Part shown: one piece after another, positions 59,230 to 64,000 of the stretch
Numbering within the stretch: position 1 is the first letter of the stretch
Layout: each line of letters begins with the position of its first letter
Assembly: GCA_000711775.1 (NCBI GenBank)
Contig: ARYC01000157.1
Coordinates: 1-64,000 of the forward strand
Length of the DNA stretch: 64,000 nucleotides
From: Oxytricha trifallax
Lineage: Eukaryota; Ciliophora; Spirotrichea; Sporadotrichida; Oxytrichidae
Direction: 5' to 3'
The notes under the pieces: generated by a model
Told to the model about the DNA's origin: nothing
Seen by the model: only the letters and a program-made list of their open reading frames with translations
Database searches by the model: none
Position numbers and translations under genes: made by a program

Positions 59230-59784
59230 ACTTCTCATTAAATATATATGAAAGAGATATAAATTCAATTTATATTAATTAAGTTTTAATGAGCAATGAG
59301 AGTTATCCGCTAAGCAAATTTTATAACAAGATTTAACTTTGGGAACTCTAAATTTTGTGCAACTTTTAGAATAATTTTTAAACTATAACTTACTGAATAC
59401 TCCTTTAATCTCAATAAATTTTAAATCTTTTTATTTTAAATTAGAAGGATTAATAAATTTTTAGCTTATTGACTTAATAATTAATCAAATATGGTTTTTA
59501 ATCAATAATATTAAGACTTGTAATGCTTTTTGAAAGTTGTTGATTGTTTTTATGAGATTATTTTTTTATTAACTAGCTATAGTATTATCCAATTAGAGAA
59601 TTTCTTCTTTGTTTAATCTATATAGCATTTTAGAACCAATAAAACACAATTATCAATCCCTAATTATTGTAAATTTGATAATTGTTTTATGGTCAAAGAG
59701 GCATTAAGTTGTTTGTTAAAATTAAGATAATTATTTACTTTTTCCTTTAACAGAAGCCCAAAAGATGACTCATTTAAATGGAAT
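59230..59784 (+). repeat. Diverged direct repeat, copy 1
   Basis: Matches 62020-62560 along its length: shared blocks include GGGAACTCTAAATTTTGTG, CTTGTAATGCT, ATTTTAGAACCA / ATTCTAGAACCA and AAGAGGC...AAATG. The match resumes after the relic TBE at 60838. No coding sequence seen. Confidence 0.7.
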
Positions 59785-60837
59785 AAAAACTCCAAAACCC
59801 CTTAATGAGTTTTTATGTGTTTTGATTGATTTATAGGGTAAAGTTTGGGATTAGGTTTACTTTTTAATTAATTTCAATTTATGTTAAATATAATTTGATT
59901 TATTATTTTTATGATGGAAAATTTTAATCTTTTAAACTTTTCATCTTTTCATCTGTATAAATAATATGGGAATTGAAATAACAAAGAAAATTTAAATGAA
60001 GTTTATTTTTGCTTTACTTTTTTTATTAAATCATCTAAATTTATGAAAAATTATACTTTTAATTCCTTGATAATGAATTTTTGAAATGCTTTGGTTCTAA
60101 TTTAGAGAATTCAAGTTGGCAGTGGAACTTATTAGGTCTTGAGCCAGATTTTTACTTTTCCATTAAAACCTCATTAGATAAAAAGTACGTATTAAATAAG
60201 TTTTTGTAAAATTAAATCGATTCATATTAAAATTAATGAATTTGGTACCAGTATTAATTAAATTTAAACAATTTTAGTTCTCATTTAAAAGAACTGAATT
60301 GGATAAAATGGAAATCTATCTCTGAAAATTGTTACAGTTTTTGCTTCTTTTTCAATTTTCTATTTTCAGGGTTGACCTATTTGATACCCATATTTAATAG
60401 GAGTCAAAAAACTTATAGAAATTATAAATACAAAATTAGAAGATTGCTATCCTTTTATAATACTTCTTTAACAAAAGTTTTACATGATTGCGATTATCAA
60501 TCACCTTAAAACCACTTGTTTTATGCATATTTATAAAATAAATTTACTTATGTTATCGGACATTTTTGTGTATTGTATAAAGATATTATAATAAAGAACG
60601 CAAGATATTTATTATGCATAAATCCCAATTTTATAAAAAGATTTTATTATATAATTTCATATAGTAAAAGTGATAACTTATGAAAAAAGTAAACAGAAAA
60701 AATGTCACTCATACTTATCTCTTCAAATAAATATACTAATAAAAAGTTGAATATAAAAATAATGATCATGAAAAACTTTGAAAATTGATGACTTCTTACT
60801 GAAATAAACCCTAGTCCTTAAAGGGTTTTGGTTTTTG
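59785..60837 (-). mobile_element. Decayed, internally deleted TBE relic with AAT duplication
   Basis: Left end AAAAACTCCAAAACCCC, followed by a mutated TBE terminal repeat (TTAATGAGTTTTTATGTG, TTTTGATTGATTTATAGGG); right end CCTTAAAGGGTTTTGGTTTTTG. AAT flanks both ends (59782-59784 and 60838-60840). The interior at about 60130-60420 is the reverse complement of the TBE divergent promoter region (CTTTTCCATTAAAACCTCA, TTTGGTACCAGTATTAATT, CCCATATTTAATAG). All three genes are deleted. About 1.05 kb, oriented opposite to A-D. Confidence 0.85.
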
Positions 60838-60840
60838 AAT

Positions 60841-62019
60841 ATTGGTAAAAAGTTTAAAAGTTATTTAATTTCTTGCTCTATAATAATTATATCTCTAATG
60901 CAATTGATATTTTATGAAGTATAATTGATTTTCCATTTTTAAACTTTTGTGGGAAATTAATATTTTCAATTTTTAAACATTATTTTAATTTGCCGTTTAT
61001 TTTTTTAAATCTATAAATTTAAGAAAATCTTAAATTTTAGCAAAGAAATCGCTGAACTTTTTTGATTTATTCGCTTAAATTTCAAATCATTTACTTACAT
61101 TATTTATAAGATTATAGCAGTACTTAAATAAATCAATATTAAAAAATGAAGCATAATTAATGTATTAAATTATAAATTAATATCAATTAAAAAAATCAAA
61201 TATTTATTTAAATTTTGGTATATAATTGTTAAAAACTATATAATTATTTTCATTGAATTAATATATCATTCAAATTATAAAAGCAATTTATTAAAAATCG
61301 GTATAATTAATTTATTAATAATTTATATGTTATATTTTTCCACTATAATAAAATATTAACATTATTATTACTAAATTGAATATATTTATTTAATAAAATT
61401 TAAAGTTTTAAAATATTCTTAAAATAATTTGCATAAAATCTGCTTATACCCTTATTATTTATTTATAACTAAATTACTTCAGATCATTGTAATATAAATT
61501 GCTTTCTAAATTAATCTAATATTGTGATTTAATCTTATAAGAGTTGATTTAAAGTTTCTTACTTGTTGATTATTAATATAAAAAATGAAAATAGCATTAT
61601 TAATGAAAAAATTAAAATAAAAAACTAGAACTTTATGATTAACTTAACAATAAAAAATTAATAGAACATCAAATATCAATTATGCCATAATTTTTCAATA
61701 ATTCAATAGTTATATAAGTATTTTTAAATTTTAATTATAAAAATTGAATCAAAATGTTTCTATTGATACTGCAATTTTGAGATCCTAGTTAGTAGATTCT
61801 AATTTGCGCATTTGATAATACATCTTCCTGATTTATTCATCAATAGTTTTTGTAAACTCAAGTAAAATTGCTAATTCTGTTGAATTTTCATTCTATAATT
61901 ACTAAACAGATATGTTAAACTGTTTGAGAAAAGTATTCAATTATTCAATTAACTCTATCGTCACAATATCTTTTTTCTCGTCTTAATTGAACTATTTTAG
62001 ATCATTATTTTAAGTTATT
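60841..62019. other. AT-rich sequence without supported genes
   Basis: A/T-dominated DNA; the first ~50 bp continue the direct repeat interrupted by the relic. Confidence 0.45.
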
Positions 62020-62600
62020 CTTTAAACTTATTTGAAGAGAGAGATACCCTACATTTAGATTAATTAATTTTAGTATCATAGAGGGTTATCGGTTAATAAA
62101 ATTTTATCACAAGATTTATCTCTGGGAACTCTAAATTTTGTGTATCTTTTAATATATTTTTGATACTATATCATACTTAGTGCGCCTTAAGTTTTTACAA
62201 ATCTTGAAAGGTTTACCTTAAAAATTTGAAGGAAATATCAATTCCTAGACTATTGTCAAAATAATAAACAGATAAATCTTCTTTATCAATGATATTTAGA
62301 CTTGTAATGCTATTAAAATTTTGAGTAAATTCTTAAATCTCTAATAATTATTTTGATGTTTCATTTATTGTCATACTATTCATTTTATGAACTTCAAGTT
62401 ATTTTAAGTTATCTAACATTCTAGAACCAGTAAATTGACAGTTGTTTACTCTTAACTCTTTTAAATTTAAAAATGGGGCCAAAAATTAATATTAACAATA
62501 GAGATAGCTTTTCACTTATTTTTTTAAAAGAGGCCCGAAAGAAGAATCTTTCAAATGAATTATTGGAAATAAATTCAAAAGTGGAAAAGTTTCTTGCTCA
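62020..62600 (+). repeat. Diverged direct repeat, copy 2 (empty site of the relic TBE)
   Basis: Second copy of 59230-59784 plus 60838-60890, without the transposon. At 62545-62590 it reads TTTCAAATGAATTATTGGAA, continuous across the point where copy 1 carries the relic. Confidence 0.7.
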
Positions 62601-64000
62601 AAGATAGTCAAGTTTGTTTTAATTATTGATAACTTATTAAATATGATTGTATTGTAGCATATTTCTTTTGGGATTAATAACCTTTAAATATTTTAGCATT
62701 GATTTAATACTATGTTTATTTAATTCTCTTCATTTTCCTTTGAATATTTGTGAATAGATTAAATAAAACTAAAAAGTTTGTCAACATAAGTTTGATTAAT
62801 TTATTGCTTGAAAATTATTCTATAATTTTAAGTGTACTTTCTTAATTATCTTAAGTTTAATTTATCACATAGATATTTTGAGTTTATATTGAACTCATCA
62901 TTTTTAGAAAATCTGTAATTTTTGGCATAAGGCATTCCTAATTTCTCTGATCTATTCAATTAAATCAGAATTTTGTAACTTTGATTTACACTTAAGAAAG
63001 AGTAGATTAGAAGTCTGATATTTTTGGGCAAAGATTTTATAGATGAATTTTAATTTTGAAATTTTTAGATAAACCTATCTATGTCCTAATCTTTATTTTG
63101 AATTTGCTTAATAAAATATTGGTCAGTTTCTTATGATTAAATGTTTTTACTAATATCACTACTTTAGTCCATTTGTTGATAAATTTCAAATTGATTTTTA
63201 AAAGTATTTGTAAATTTTATATTATTCTAAATTTAATATAAATTGAATTTATTATTAAATAATTGTAGCATCAATTTGAATATTTAGGCGGCTTAGATAT
63301 TGAATTAATAATTTTGTTAAAAAAAAAAATAAAAAATTTAATAATTTATATTAAAATATTATTTTAATTTTAATGAAATTTAAATTATAATTTAATCATT
63401 TATTTGTACGTCTATTAAACTGAATTTTTAATTTAAAAAAATTGATGATTTTGATATAAATCGAAACTTAAAATATAACACTATAAAGATTTACATATTA
63501 ATATAAAGTCGATTTTATTTTTTCATGTTTATAAAGAAGGTTTATTTTTATTATAACTATGAATTTAATAAATTTATATAGATAATACTTTAATTTATCT
63601 AAACAATCTTAAATAACACAGAATATATTAAATTTAAGGCAAGAAAATAGTTCTAATTTGAGTTTAACAAAGTAAATTCATTAAAATAGAAGAATAAAAC
63701 CTCATGTTTTTTTATATTTATTTTAATGAAAAATTTTTATTCTTATTATTTAAAGAAATCAATTACATTATATAAAAATATAATTGATTTTAAGAAATAG
63801 ATTTAAATAAAAAAGTAAAAAGTTAAATAAGTGATTTTTAATTGAATATAAATATTTATATAAAATAATTTGAATCTTGTTAGTCATTAAATTTAAAGAT
63901 AGCTTCAGTATTATGATACAAAGATCTTACATATATAGCCTTTGCTCGAACTAGAGTCAAAATGATCAGTTAATTTTTATCTAATTATACAAATTTTATC
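62601..64000. other. AT-rich sequence to window end
   Basis: A/T-dominated DNA with no gene, RNA or element end that I can support. Confidence 0.45.

Noticed and set aside
1-64000. CRISPR arrays, rRNA genes and bacterial operon signals
   Set aside because: None seen; the genetic code, introns and telomeric transposons indicate a ciliate nucleus.

Overview
The window looks like germline (micronuclear) DNA of a spirotrichous ciliate, most probably Oxytricha/Sterkiella. Three observations support this. (1) Four full or partial transposons end in CCCCAAAACCCC, the C4A4 telomere repeat, and carry the three-gene set of Oxytricha telomere-bearing elements (TBEs). (2) Reading frames are coherent only when TAA and TAG are read as Gln and TGA alone as stop. 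(3) Small GC-richer coding-like islands sit in very AT-rich sequence, as expected of macronuclear-destined segments between internal eliminated sequences. Caveat: with one stop codon in AT-rich DNA, open frames of 100-150 codons arise by chance, so islands are scored low unless composition, splicing or homology supports them.

Layout. 1-2395 is the right part of TBE-A. 2396-39689 is mostly AT-rich germline-limited sequence with coding-like islands on both strands. It also holds a 5'-truncated retrotransposon-like insertion with a 14-bp target duplication (27636-28687), an intronless 550-residue frame resembling Ulp1/C48 cysteine proteases (31978-33630), and a 493-bp terminal-inverted-repeat element with an 8-bp duplication (35260-35752). 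39690-43757 is TBE-B. 43758-47126 is AT-rich and holds a small three-exon gene (46333-46821). 47127-51251 is TBE-C. 51607-58998 is a divergent TBE-like element (element E) split by a complete TBE-D (51809-55915). 59785-60837 is a decayed, internally deleted TBE with intact AAT duplications; a paralogous empty site lies near 62.56 kb. The remainder to 64000 is AT-rich.

The TBEs share one architecture: DDE transposase (42-kDa type) on +, converging with a '22-kDa type' gene on -, which diverges from a zinc-finger/kinase gene (57-kDa type) on +. A/B and C/D form two subfamilies, distinguished by different palindromic repeats in the divergent promoter region. The 22-kDa gene carries a 26-28-nt intron at one conserved position in B, C, D and element E; reading through it gives an apparent frameshift. 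Element E keeps the transposase and 22-kDa genes in the same convergent order, but no kinase gene is visible and it is saturated with a TAGTCG/CGACTA motif. In several TBE genes single-base indels interrupt otherwise conserved frames; some could be assembly errors.
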